The notes under the pieces: model-generated
Told to the model about the DNA's origin: nothing
Seen by the model: the letters and a program-made list of their open reading frames with translations, nothing else
The model's database searches: none
Source of the DNA: an uncultured Halomicronema sp.
GTDB taxonomy: Bacteria > Cyanobacteriota > Cyanobacteriia > Phormidesmidales > Phormidesmidaceae
Reading direction: 5' to 3'
Length of the DNA: 64,000 nt
Assembly (NCBI GenBank): GCA_937899725.1
Contig: CALCCA010000040.1
Span: forward strand, 97,779 to 161,778
Shown: positions 1 to 6,796 of the stretch, piece after piece
Layout: each line of letters starts with the position of its first letter
Position numbering within the stretch: the first letter of the stretch is position 1
Program-made: the position numbers and the translations under genes

Positions 1-311
1 GGCCCCATATTTTCGTAAAGAAAGACTCGTTCAACCTGATAGTAAACCCCATCGTGAAACAAGCAATCGCCCACTCGTGGGATGATGGGATAAGTCGCAA
101 ACCACAGCGCATCTTTAACCGGCGCTTTAGGGTTGGTGCTGCGAGCTGCGAGATAAAAGATTTGCACCTTATAGATGCCCGCAACCGCTGAAGAGGAGGC
201 TGGCGGTAGGGCCGGTAGTGACGAAGACGATTTTTTGCTTCGCTTCGCTCGGGGCTTGCGCTTCGGCTTTTCTGCTAGTTCCGATGAATCTTTTTCGAAG
301 TCGTCTTCCAC
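1..311 (-). CDS. Unrecognised protein, 3' end cut by window edge
   Basis: An open frame on the minus strand runs off the left edge. The first visible start is GTG at 311; an in-frame TTG at 347 is an alternative. The product opens acidic, then has a very basic Lys/Arg/Ser linker (KPKRKPRAKRSKK), an Ala/Pro/Ser stretch, and then a compact segment with VQIFYLAARST, ALWFATYPIIPRVGD and VYYQVERVFLY that looks like a folded beta-rich domain. I do not recognise the family. The coding call rests on the unbroken frame and the globular composition of the second half. Confidence 0.5.
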   Translation of the reverse strand, partial: MEDDFEKDSSELAEKPKRKPRAKRSKKSSSSLPALPPASSSAVAGIYKVQIFYLAARSTNPKAPVKDALWFATYPIIPRVGDCLFHDGVYYQVERVFLYENMG

Positions 312-347
312 GGTGTTCAGGGGGATAAGTGCGATCGCCTGTGGCAA

Positions 348-809
348 TCATAAAAAATCTTTTGAGGTTCGCAACGACTAACACTCAACTTTCCAGACAA
401 ACGCTACATTTTGTGTACATATGCGAACCGATGTCGCTATGTAGTGTTTCGGTGCTAATGTCTAGGCAAATGTCCCTGTGCGATGAAAACGACGGCTTTA
501 TTCACTAGAGGCATTTAACTCAGCTACTCATTTTGATTTATGAGGCGTTGTCGCATCGGGCGCTCGTGGCCAAGTCGCGACAGGTTTCTGAATCCTTTTT
601 CGTGATCGCGTCGAATTGGTTTAGCAGCGCAAGTCTTGTGCTCATGCGACCCTGCCTGCCGAGGCAGAGTCAGGGGTTCGACCTTATCTCACTTTTTTGA
701 CCGGGTCTACAGGCCCCTAATCGATGGGAGTAGTCTATGTCGCCAATGGGGTGGCTATCGGCTGCTCTTTGGTTTTGCTATGTTGATCACCTTTACCCCC
801 TTTACCCTA
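348..809. other. Spacer, divergent promoter region
   Basis: About 460 bases lie between two divergently oriented genes. A longer open frame covers part of the stretch, but its composition before the ATG at 810 does not look like protein. I see no RNA gene or repeat. Confidence 0.4.
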
Positions 810-1034
810 ATGACTTATCAAAATAAACTGCGCCCTTGGTGCATTGTGCAGCAGCTGCCTGAGATGAAGCGCGTCATTATTGACCGGTTTCGTCATTATC
901 AAGATGCTGATGCGCGCGCTAAGTTTTTGGGTGATAAAACCCCGAGCGCTAGCTTTGTCGTATTGTTTGCGCCTGATGCTCCGGCCGTGGCCGCTACCCC
1001 AGCCGTGCCCGATGCCGTCGCCCCGGCTCACTAA
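810..1034 (+). CDS. Small conserved cyanobacterial protein of unknown function
   Basis: A 74-aa product if started at ATG 810, or 84 aa from ATG 780. Its core (RPWCIVQQLPEMKRVIIDRF, then ASFVVLFAP) follows a pattern I associate with short cyanobacterial proteins of unknown role: a strand, a helix with a charged face, then a strand ending in FxP. The tail is Ala/Pro-rich and probably disordered. The frame stays open upstream to 636, but that part is Cys/Arg-rich and unlike protein, so the later start is preferred. No function can be assigned. Confidence 0.6.
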   Translation: MTYQNKLRPWCIVQQLPEMKRVIIDRFRHYQDADARAKFLGDKTPSASFVVLFAPDAPAVAATPAVPDAVAPAH

Positions 1035-1212
1035 TGGATGATGCCGTTAGCGTCCTGCCAAGGTGCTGGCAGGACGCAGAGGCTCATGGGAAACATCGCA
1101 GCCGTCAGCAGTCTGGTTAGAGCAAGCTGGTTGAGCCCCCTGAATCGGCCTAGCGATGCCGATTCCCGACCTTCGAGGGTATTCTGCTATCAGCGATTTA
1201 GCCGCCGTGGCC

Positions 1213-1389
1213 TTACCGGATGCGCTGCAAGCTGGTGATGACACCCGCGCCGATGGTGCACAGCAGCAGCACCCAAATCACGATTCCTGGCAAAAAGGAA
1301 AACAGGGTAACGCCGCGCAAGCTCCAAACCAGTAAGGTCAACACCAGTAGACCTAAAAATACTTGAGTCGGAATGGATAGCTGTCTCAT
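1213..1389 (-). CDS. Small two-helix membrane protein, tandem copy 2
   Basis: A 58-aa product with two predicted membrane helices (around residues 10-27 and 34-52) separated by a short loop, ending in a basic tail (SLQRIR). The start at ATG 1389 is 14 bases after the stop of the upstream gene at 1404, so the two are probably cotranscribed. The proteins resemble each other: both have an RG pair after helix one, a VW-LLL segment opening helix two, a GAG/GVG turn and an Arg-rich end. That suggests an old tandem duplication. Function unknown. Confidence 0.6.
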   Translation of the reverse strand: MRQLSIPTQVFLGLLVLTLLVWSLRGVTLFSFLPGIVIWVLLLCTIGAGVITSLQRIR

Positions 1390-1403
1390 CAGAAGCTGAG
1401 TCC

Positions 1404-1598
1404 TCATCGAGCGGAGCGAATGCCGCCTAAAATGCCGACGCCGAAGGATAGCAGCAAGAGCGCCCACACCACATACTCAGGGATTTGCTTAACCCAGCCG
1501 AGGCCGCGCAAGATTAAGAGCGCCGCCCCCAAAACCAACATCACACCGACGATGTTGAGCACAATCATGATTGCTAGGGTGTTCGAGTTTCCGCGCAT
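1404..1598 (-). CDS. Small two-helix membrane protein, tandem copy 1
   Basis: A 64-aa product with two membrane helices (roughly residues 9-30 and 42-59) and a short basic tail (GGIRSAR). It is the first gene of a two-gene minus-strand unit with its probable paralogue. Such short hydrophobic proteins are common and poorly characterised in cyanobacteria. The evidence is the in-frame membrane pattern and the similarity to the neighbour. ATG 1598 is used; an internal Met at residue 11 is possible. Confidence 0.6.
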   Translation of the reverse strand: MRGNSNTLAIMIVLNIVGVMLVLGAALLILRGLGWVKQIPEYVVWALLLLSFGVGILGGIRSAR

Positions 1599-1723
1599 AG
1601 CACTGCCAACTCACCAAGAAGCGCTCTCATTGTGCCATGTTGCGTCGTTGTCATTGCGCTGAGTTTGGCCAACCCGACAGTTTCTCAACCTGCACCCTGG
1701 CAACCACTGCCGGTTGCCTGAGG

Positions 1724-2176
1724 TCACGTCTGCGGTTTTAACCACAGGGCATAGTGATGAAATTCCGTATTCTGCTGATAGCCCAATGATTCATACAGGG
1801 CCTGAGCGGCCGTGTTCTCAGCCTGAGTAGCGAGCACCAGTCTAATGGCACCGGTCGACTGGGCAAAGGTCGCCGCCGCCTGCAGCAGTTGTCGAGCCCA
1901 GCCCTGGCGACGATCGCTCGCCGCGACATACAAATCATTCAAAATCCAGATGCGCTGCAGGCTGACGGACGAAAAGCTGGGATAAAGCTGCGTAAACCCC
2001 ACGACCTGTGCCGCCGCGATCGCGGCGAAAATCACCGAATCCTGCTGTTGCAGGCGCGCGCGCAGAAAATCAGCGGCGGCAGCGCGATCGGTCGGCTGAC
2101 CGTAGAACACCCGATAGTCATCAAACAATCGAGCCACGGCGTCTAACTGGTCTAACTGAGCGCGAATAATGGCCAT
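1724..2176 (-). CDS. GNAT-family N-acetyltransferase
   Basis: A 150-aa protein, the normal size for a single GNAT domain. The acetyl-CoA-binding motif A is visible as LYVAASDRRQGWARQLL (about residues 83-99), following the beta-4 strand RIWILNDLYV. The C-terminal motif B region has ENTAAQALYESLGYQ, the usual helix and Gly-Tyr turn. Expected reaction: transfer of acetyl from acetyl-CoA to an amine, either a small molecule or a protein N terminus. The substrate cannot be read from sequence. It lies 65 bases downstream of trmH on the same strand. Confidence 0.88.
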   Translation of the reverse strand: MAIIRAQLDQLDAVARLFDDYRVFYGQPTDRAAAADFLRARLQQQDSVIFAAIAAAQVVGFTQLYPSFSSVSLQRIWILNDLYVAASDRRQGWARQLLQAAATFAQSTGAIRLVLATQAENTAAQALYESLGYQQNTEFHHYALWLKPQT

Positions 2177-2241
2177 GATGGGGGGGGCTGTAAAGGGAAA
2201 TCGACAAGTAAAGAAGGGAAGAGTCTCATCAACCGCCTGGG

Positions 2242-2946
2242 CTAATACGCATCGGCTGCGGGCTCACGCGGTTGAGATAAAAAATAATTTTCTAAGGCTT
2301 GACCATGCTGCGCCGACTGTCGGAGCCACTGTAATCGCAGGTCAAGCCGGTCGCGATCGCTGAGCTGCCAATTATCCCCCTGTTCCCGCAGGCGTCGCGT
2401 CAGCGTGTACAGGCAGAGCGCCGCGCTGACCGAGACATTGAGACTTTCGACAAACCCCACCATCGGAACTTTGAGCTGTCGGCCCGCCAGCTGCAACGCC
2501 TGATCCGACAGACCATAGCATTCACTGCCAAAGCAAATCGCCAGTTTTTGATCTAGGGGCAGCGTTTCTGGGGTGTACGCGTCATCGTGAGGGGTCGTGG
2601 CCACCAGCAAATAGCCCTGCGATCGCAACTGGTGCAAACAGTGCGCCGTATTGTTCTCATGGGGTTCGCGATGCTGGTGTAGCGTGATCCACTTTTTGGC
2701 TCCAGAGGCGGCGCCTCGGCGCGTCTTAAAAGTGTTGAAATTTTCGACCACATGCACATCTTGCAGGCCTAGGCTCTCACAAGTCCGCAGTAGCGCACTG
2801 GCATTGTGGGGGTCGTGAAAGTCTTCAGCCACGACCGTAATTTGGCGAGTGCGGTGAGCCAACACAGCATCCATTTTGGCTCGCCGCTCAGGAGTTACAA
2901 ATCTTTCCAAATAAGCCATGACGGCTTCTGGTGAGTCTGGGTGCAT
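2242..2946 (-). CDS. trmH: tRNA (guanosine(18)-2'-O)-methyltransferase TrmH
   Basis: SPOUT-class methyltransferase that would methylate the 2'-OH of G18 in the tRNA D-loop using S-adenosylmethionine. All three SpoU motifs are present: NASALLRT (motif 1), FGSECYGLS (motif 2) and the knot helix SLNVSVSAALCLY (motif 3). The N-terminal TrmH helix (RFVTPERRAKMDAVLAHRT) and the C-terminal helical extension favour TrmH over other SpoU members. I use ATG 2946; the frame opens seven codons earlier at a TTG. Probably cotranscribed with the acetyltransferase. Confidence 0.92.
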   Translation of the reverse strand: MHPDSPEAVMAYLERFVTPERRAKMDAVLAHRTRQITVVAEDFHDPHNASALLRTCESLGLQDVHVVENFNTFKTRRGAASGAKKWITLHQHREPHENNTAHCLHQLRSQGYLLVATTPHDDAYTPETLPLDQKLAICFGSECYGLSDQALQLAGRQLKVPMVGFVESLNVSVSAALCLYTLTRRLREQGDNWQLSDRDRLDLRLQWLRQSAQHGQALENYFLSQPREPAADAY

Positions 2947-3206
2947 CGGTTTACCCACAAACGGCAACAGGGTTTCGTCGCCGAGATAGCAGATTAAGCC
3001 TGACTATCAGGGCAGTTGGGCTGACCGGTCAAAGGCGCTTGCAGCTGATTCCAGCGCCGCGCTAGGGGCCGCTAACAGGCGGCGCTTGTGACCAGAGGAT
3101 AATCGGCTGCGAAGTATGCCCGGAGCCCGATGGCGACGTTTGAGTCGTTAGGTTATCCTATTAGCACTCTACTTATATAGCTACTGAGTTTTTGGAGGCA
3201 ATCGCT

Positions 3207-3728
3207 ATCGTTAGAAGAAGACTAGACAATCGCCGCGTTCGCCCAGAGCAACCTAACATCAATCGCAATATCAGAGCCCAACAGGTATTGCTGATCGACC
3301 ACGAGAATGAAAATCGTGGCGTAACTGACACTCGCGATGCCATCAGCCTGGCAGAAGAAGTTGGTCTTGACTTGGTGGTGGTTTCTGAAGGCAAAGAGAC
3401 GCCTGTCGCAAAGATTCTTGACTACGGTAAGCACCAGTATCAGCAGAAAAAGCGGCAGAAACAGAGCGCCAAGCCGACGATGAAAGAGGTCAAGCTCCGC
3501 CCTAATGTCGACGATTCAGACTACGGCATTCGGATTGAGCGCGCCACCGAATGGCTCGACAAGGGCAACCACGTAAAATTTCAGATTCGGTTGCGGGGGC
3601 GTGAGCACCAGCATCGCGATCGCGCCCGTGAGCTGCTCGAACGCATCGTTCAAGATTTAGACAAAGTTGGCAAGGTGCAATCCTTCGACACCAAGTCTCT
3701 CATCGTGCAGCTGGTGCCTGAATCTTAA
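3207..3728 (+). CDS. infC: Translation initiation factor IF-3, probable ATC start
   Basis: Binds the 30S subunit and checks start-codon pairing. The N-domain carries NINRNIRAQQVLLID and DAISLAEEVGLDLVVVS, followed by ILDYGKHQYQQKK, the usual IF3 linker. The C-domain has KEVKLRPNVDDSDY and IRLRGREHQH. The sequence is somewhat diverged from the usual cyanobacterial form, so it may be a second IF3 paralogue. Start: there is no ATG near the N terminus. A GGAGG at 3194-3198 sits 8 bases before an in-frame ATC at 3207, while the in-frame TTG at 3192 has the GGAGG inside itself. ATC/ATT starts on infC are known elsewhere and support autoregulation. No rpmI-rplT follows. Confidence 0.85.
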   Translation: MVRRRLDNRRVRPEQPNINRNIRAQQVLLIDHENENRGVTDTRDAISLAEEVGLDLVVVSEGKETPVAKILDYGKHQYQQKKRQKQSAKPTMKEVKLRPNVDDSDYGIRIERATEWLDKGNHVKFQIRLRGREHQHRDRARELLERIVQDLDKVGKVQSFDTKSLIVQLVPES

Positions 3729-3751
3729 ACAGCTTCCTAACGTCATGCTTT

Positions 3752-3789
3752 AGAGGGATGTCGGCGATCGCCGACATCCCTCTGTTTTT
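3752..3789 (+). terminator. Perfect palindromic terminator of infC
   Basis: A flawless 32-base palindrome (arms 3752-3767 and 3768-3783) followed by GTTTTTG. The centre is GGCGATCGCC, so the HIP1 octamer forms the tip. It begins 23 bases after the infC stop and fits a rho-independent terminator. Confidence 0.85.
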
Positions 3790-3926
3790 GGGAAAGAACA
3801 TCACCAAAAGTTACACTTCTCCCTCGAAACATGAACAAACACTTCGTACCGCTGAAAAGTGTGGGCTAGATGCAGTAACCTGAATTCAGGTTGAAATCTA
3901 AAGCAAACCTTAAGAGAGTAGAGCGC

Positions 3927-4133
3927 ATGAATCCTCATCTGCTACGCCAGCTGTGGGCTTTAATCGAAAGCTCTCAAAGTCATCGGATCTTGAGCCTAGA
4001 CGACAGCAGCTTGGTACATTGGCTGACTGACCAAGTCTCAGGCGAACGTTCCCTTGACTCGATTGAGACAGATAGTCTCAACTGCTATATCCGCAGCCGC
4101 ATTCCCCTGATTAGAGATATCGCCCAAAGCTAA
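3927..4133 (+). CDS. Conserved small cyanobacterial protein, unknown function
   Basis: A 68-aa product from ATG 3927, preceded by a purine-rich AAGAGAGTAGAG. An in-frame TTG at 3891 would add 12 residues. The sequence, with LLRQLWALIE, LDDSSLVHWL and IRSRIPLIRD, matches a pattern I recognise from short cyanobacterial proteins of unknown role. It is helical and soluble with no motif that names a function. No obvious operon partner is visible. Confidence 0.72.
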   Translation: MNPHLLRQLWALIESSQSHRILSLDDSSLVHWLTDQVSGERSLDSIETDSLNCYIRSRIPLIRDIAQS

Positions 4134-4725
4134 GGGCTGCGATCGTTTGCATTGCCTCCGGATGGCTTGCCCGCCTCATTTTCGCCCCCGAGTTAATGAA
4201 GTGAATGCGGGCTTAGTCATACGGGGCTTCAAATGGGTCGGTTACGACGACATCGGGCGGAGCATTACGGCTTCGCTTAGCGAACTACAGCATTGTTCAC
4301 GGATCGCCCCTAACCCAATATCTAGTTGACCGCCACCGATGGCCGGTTTGGGCCAGGTTGGCAGCTCAATGCAATTCGAGCGATTAGCGGCCGTAGACTG
4401 GCGATCGGCCCGCGATGGAAAAGTTAACCTCCGCGATCGCCCGTCATCCTCAAGATTGCTGGATGCGCTGTTGAGACCTCATCCGCTGCTGCCTGTCCAG
4501 CCCGCTAGCGGCCACGATATTTTTAGTACAGTCTCTAAAATTACCCACATTCACCGCAGGTCACGCACACAAACCCCAAAACGTGTTCTACGATACAAAA
4601 ACATTTCGTCATGCATTGGAATGTTAAGCGAGATTAGCCTACTTGCTGACGGCAATAGTGTTGCTTTCATTGAAAGTAGCCAAGCCAGGCATGTGTTTGT
4701 GATGAGTTAGTAAGGTGTGTGAATA
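4134..4725. other. Spacer upstream of the binding-protein gene
   Basis: About 590 bases with two short open frames (4147-4329, 4339-4710). Their translations lack globular composition and look like chance reading. The final AT-rich 150 bases probably hold the promoter of the next gene. No RNA gene recognised. Confidence 0.4.
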
Positions 4726-5808
4726 ATGAAAAAATGGGGCTTTTTGGGACTGGCACTTGCCCTGACCCTAACCGCAGCCTGTGGCGGTGCAACGACTGAT
4801 ACTGCCGCTGAGGGTGGCGATGGCGCTGATGGCGCTGAAACCACGGCGGCTGATGGCGGTAGTCGGCTAGATGCAGTCATTGCCCGCGGGCAACTGGTCT
4901 GCGGTGTTGACGGCGGTATTCCTGGATTTAGTTTTGTTGATGAAGGCGGTACTTATTCGGGTCTAGACGTCGATGTTTGTCGCGCCGTGGCGGCAGCCCT
5001 ATTCGATGATCCGGATGCCGTTGAGTATCGTCGTCTCGACTCGACCGAGCGATTTACCGCTCTGTCTGGCGGTGAGGTTGACATGCTCTCTCGCAACACC
5101 ACCTGGACGGTGAGCCGTGATACTCAGGTAGGTATGGAGTTTGCTCCCACGACCTTCTATGACGGTCAGGGCATGATGGTGCGTACTGATGCCGGCATTG
5201 CTACCTTAGAAGATTTTGGCGGCAAAGCGGTTTGTGTTGAAACCGGCACCACAACTGAGCTGAACTTGACCGACCAAATGCGGAAGCTAGGCGTCGAGTT
5301 TGAGCCGGTGGTGTTTCAGGATGCAGACGCGGCCTATGCAGCCTATGACGAAGGTCGATGCGAAGGCATGACCTCAGACAAGTCACAGCTCATTGCCCGT
5401 CGGAGCACTTTGCCTAGCCCCGATGACCATACGCTGTTAGAAGTCACGATGTCTAAAGAGCCCCTAGGGCCGTTGACTGTGAACAACGACTCGGCCTGGT
5501 TTGACGTGGTGAAATGGGTGACCTACGGCCTCTTCCAAGCTGAAGAGTTCGGCATTACTTCGGCCAATATTGGTGATTTTGCCGGTAGTGATGATCCCAA
5601 CATTGCTCGCTTCCTCGGTGAAGAGGGCACGCTCGGCGACGACATGGGGATTTCGAACGACTTTATGGCTCGGGTCGTTACCCACGTGGGTAACTATGGC
5701 GAAATCTATGAGAGCAACCTGGGGCAAGACTCCCAGTTTGGCCTTGAGCGCGGTCAAAATGCGCTCTGGACTGAAGGTGGCTTGATGTACTCGCCCCCCT
5801 TCCGTTAA
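4726..5808 (+). CDS. Amino-acid ABC transporter substrate-binding lipoprotein (AapJ/NatF type)
   Basis: A 360-aa periplasmic binding protein. The signal peptide ends in a lipobox with Cys19 (LTAAC), followed by a Gly/Ala/Thr/Asp linker to about residue 45, so it should be lipid-anchored at the outer face of the plasma membrane. The SBP_bac_3 domain starts at LDAVIARGQLVCGVDGG and has GLDVDVCRAVAAALF and DMLSRNTTWTVSRD. Length and the C-terminal end (GLMYSPPFR) match the general L-amino-acid/polar amino-acid group (AapJ, BztA, NatF). No permease or ATPase gene is adjacent, so it is an orphan within this window; the partner would be encoded elsewhere. Confidence 0.93.
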   Translation: MKKWGFLGLALALTLTAACGGATTDTAAEGGDGADGAETTAADGGSRLDAVIARGQLVCGVDGGIPGFSFVDEGGTYSGLDVDVCRAVAAALFDDPDAVEYRRLDSTERFTALSGGEVDMLSRNTTWTVSRDTQVGMEFAPTTFYDGQGMMVRTDAGIATLEDFGGKAVCVETGTTTELNLTDQMRKLGVEFEPVVFQDADAAYAAYDEGRCEGMTSDKSQLIARRSTLPSPDDHTLLEVTMSKEPLGPLTVNNDSAWFDVVKWVTYGLFQAEEFGITSANIGDFAGSDDPNIARFLGEEGTLGDDMGISNDFMARVVTHVGNYGEIYESNLGQDSQFGLERGQNALWTEGGLMYSPPFR

Positions 5809-5870
5809 TGCTTTAGCGGTCGTCCGCTAGCTTCTAAGAGATTCGTCTCTCAGCGTGAAGCACGCTGCTT

Positions 5871-5908
5871 TACCCAGGTCTGCCAAACATTGCAGACCTG
5901 GGTATTTT
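5871..5908 (+). terminator. Rho-independent terminator of binding-protein gene
   Basis: A 13-bp perfect stem (5871-5883 with 5892-5904) with an 8-base loop, followed by TTTTG, 60 bases after the stop codon. Confidence 0.85.
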
Positions 5909-6224
5909 GTGGCTTAAAGATTCCAGCTTGCACCGGGCCGCGATCGCAACGCTCAGCACTCGAACACCTGAGGCCATCTGGGCAGCGCCGAAGAGTCCTG
6001 AGGCGAAGATTGACAGGCTTTATTTCAGAACATTGGTCGGGGGACTGCCAGCCGTCAGCTCGGGAACAGAGGCGGCAAAACCTATCACCAATCGCAGTTC
6101 AATCAAGCCCTGCCAGATTGCGGCAATCTTGAGTCCTAATTGGGCGTTCCGACCGCCATAGGCTGTAGGGTCTGGCCTGGCTCGAAGGGTATTCTGCCAT
6201 CCACCTTGACCGCTAACTTCAAGC
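5909..6224. other. Spacer without recognised feature
   Basis: The short open frames here have no protein-like composition. It separates convergent transcription units, each with its own terminator. Confidence 0.4.
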
Positions 6225-6266
6225 TAAAAAAATCCCCCAAGCTGACGCATAGAAGTCAGATGGAGG
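6225..6266 (-). terminator. Probable terminator of psaI
   Basis: Read on the minus strand, an imperfect stem (CCTCCA and CTGAC pairing with GTCAG and TTGGGGG, with a small internal mismatch) is followed by ATTTTTTTAG. It lies about 45 bases beyond the psaI stop. Confidence 0.65.
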
Positions 6267-6308
6267 ATCGTTTGGTGTAGCCAAAGATTAGGGTTTGAGT
6301 CGCTTTAT

Positions 6309-6425
6309 TTAGACATCGGGCAGTTCGTCGCGCTCGATGTAAAGAAACAAAAATGCCATCGCAGCGGCGGGAAAAACGATGCCGACTAGAGGCACCAAAA
6401 TGGAAGGAAGAAAAGAAGCTGCCAT
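6309..6425 (-). CDS. psaI: Photosystem I reaction centre subunit VIII (PsaI)
   Basis: A 38-aa single-helix membrane protein. The N-terminal half has [18 protein letters not shown], matching the conserved PsaI pattern of a short lumenal start, a Leu/Val/Pro stretch and an Ala-rich helix; the end is [11 protein letters not shown]. PsaI sits beside PsaL at the trimerisation domain of photosystem I and stabilises PsaL binding. Start ATG 6425 is preceded by TAGGAATATTT. Here it appears to stand alone, with no psaL adjacent. The gene is too short for ordinary ORF cut-offs. Confidence 0.9.
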   Translation of the reverse strand: MAASFLPSILVPLVGIVFPAAAMAFLFLYIERDELPDV

Positions 6426-6796
6426 ATAAATATTCCTATCACTCAAAACAGTGCGAGAAGCCTGATAGCACTGAGCCAGCACTCAACGACCTCACCGATT
6501 AGCCTACTGTGAAACGGTCAGACATACTGCTATTTCTCAACGTCGTCATGGCATTTCTTAACGTTTTGAAAACTTCAGCAAGACATCGCGCTGGCCCTGC
6601 TGCTTGGGGCACCTAAGAGCACTCTGATCCTATGCGTGTCTGCAAAGTAGCTCTGCCGTCTTGTCCTCACTGGACTGGTGACTGTGACCACAGCCTCGCT
6701 CGCGGCATTGTCGCCCCAGTGACATCATCCCCCCTCTCACCAGCTACCGGCTGGGGGCAAGCTTAGCCGACCTCGGCAACCAGCCAGAGTGTCAGT
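6426..6796. other. Spacer upstream of psaI
   Basis: About 370 bases between psaI and the end of the next minus-strand gene. It should contain the psaI promoter. No gene, repeat or strong hairpin seen. Confidence 0.4.

Noticed and set aside
4147..4710. Two open frames upstream of the binding-protein gene
   Set aside because: Arg/Ser-rich translations without secondary-structure pattern; better explained as spacer.
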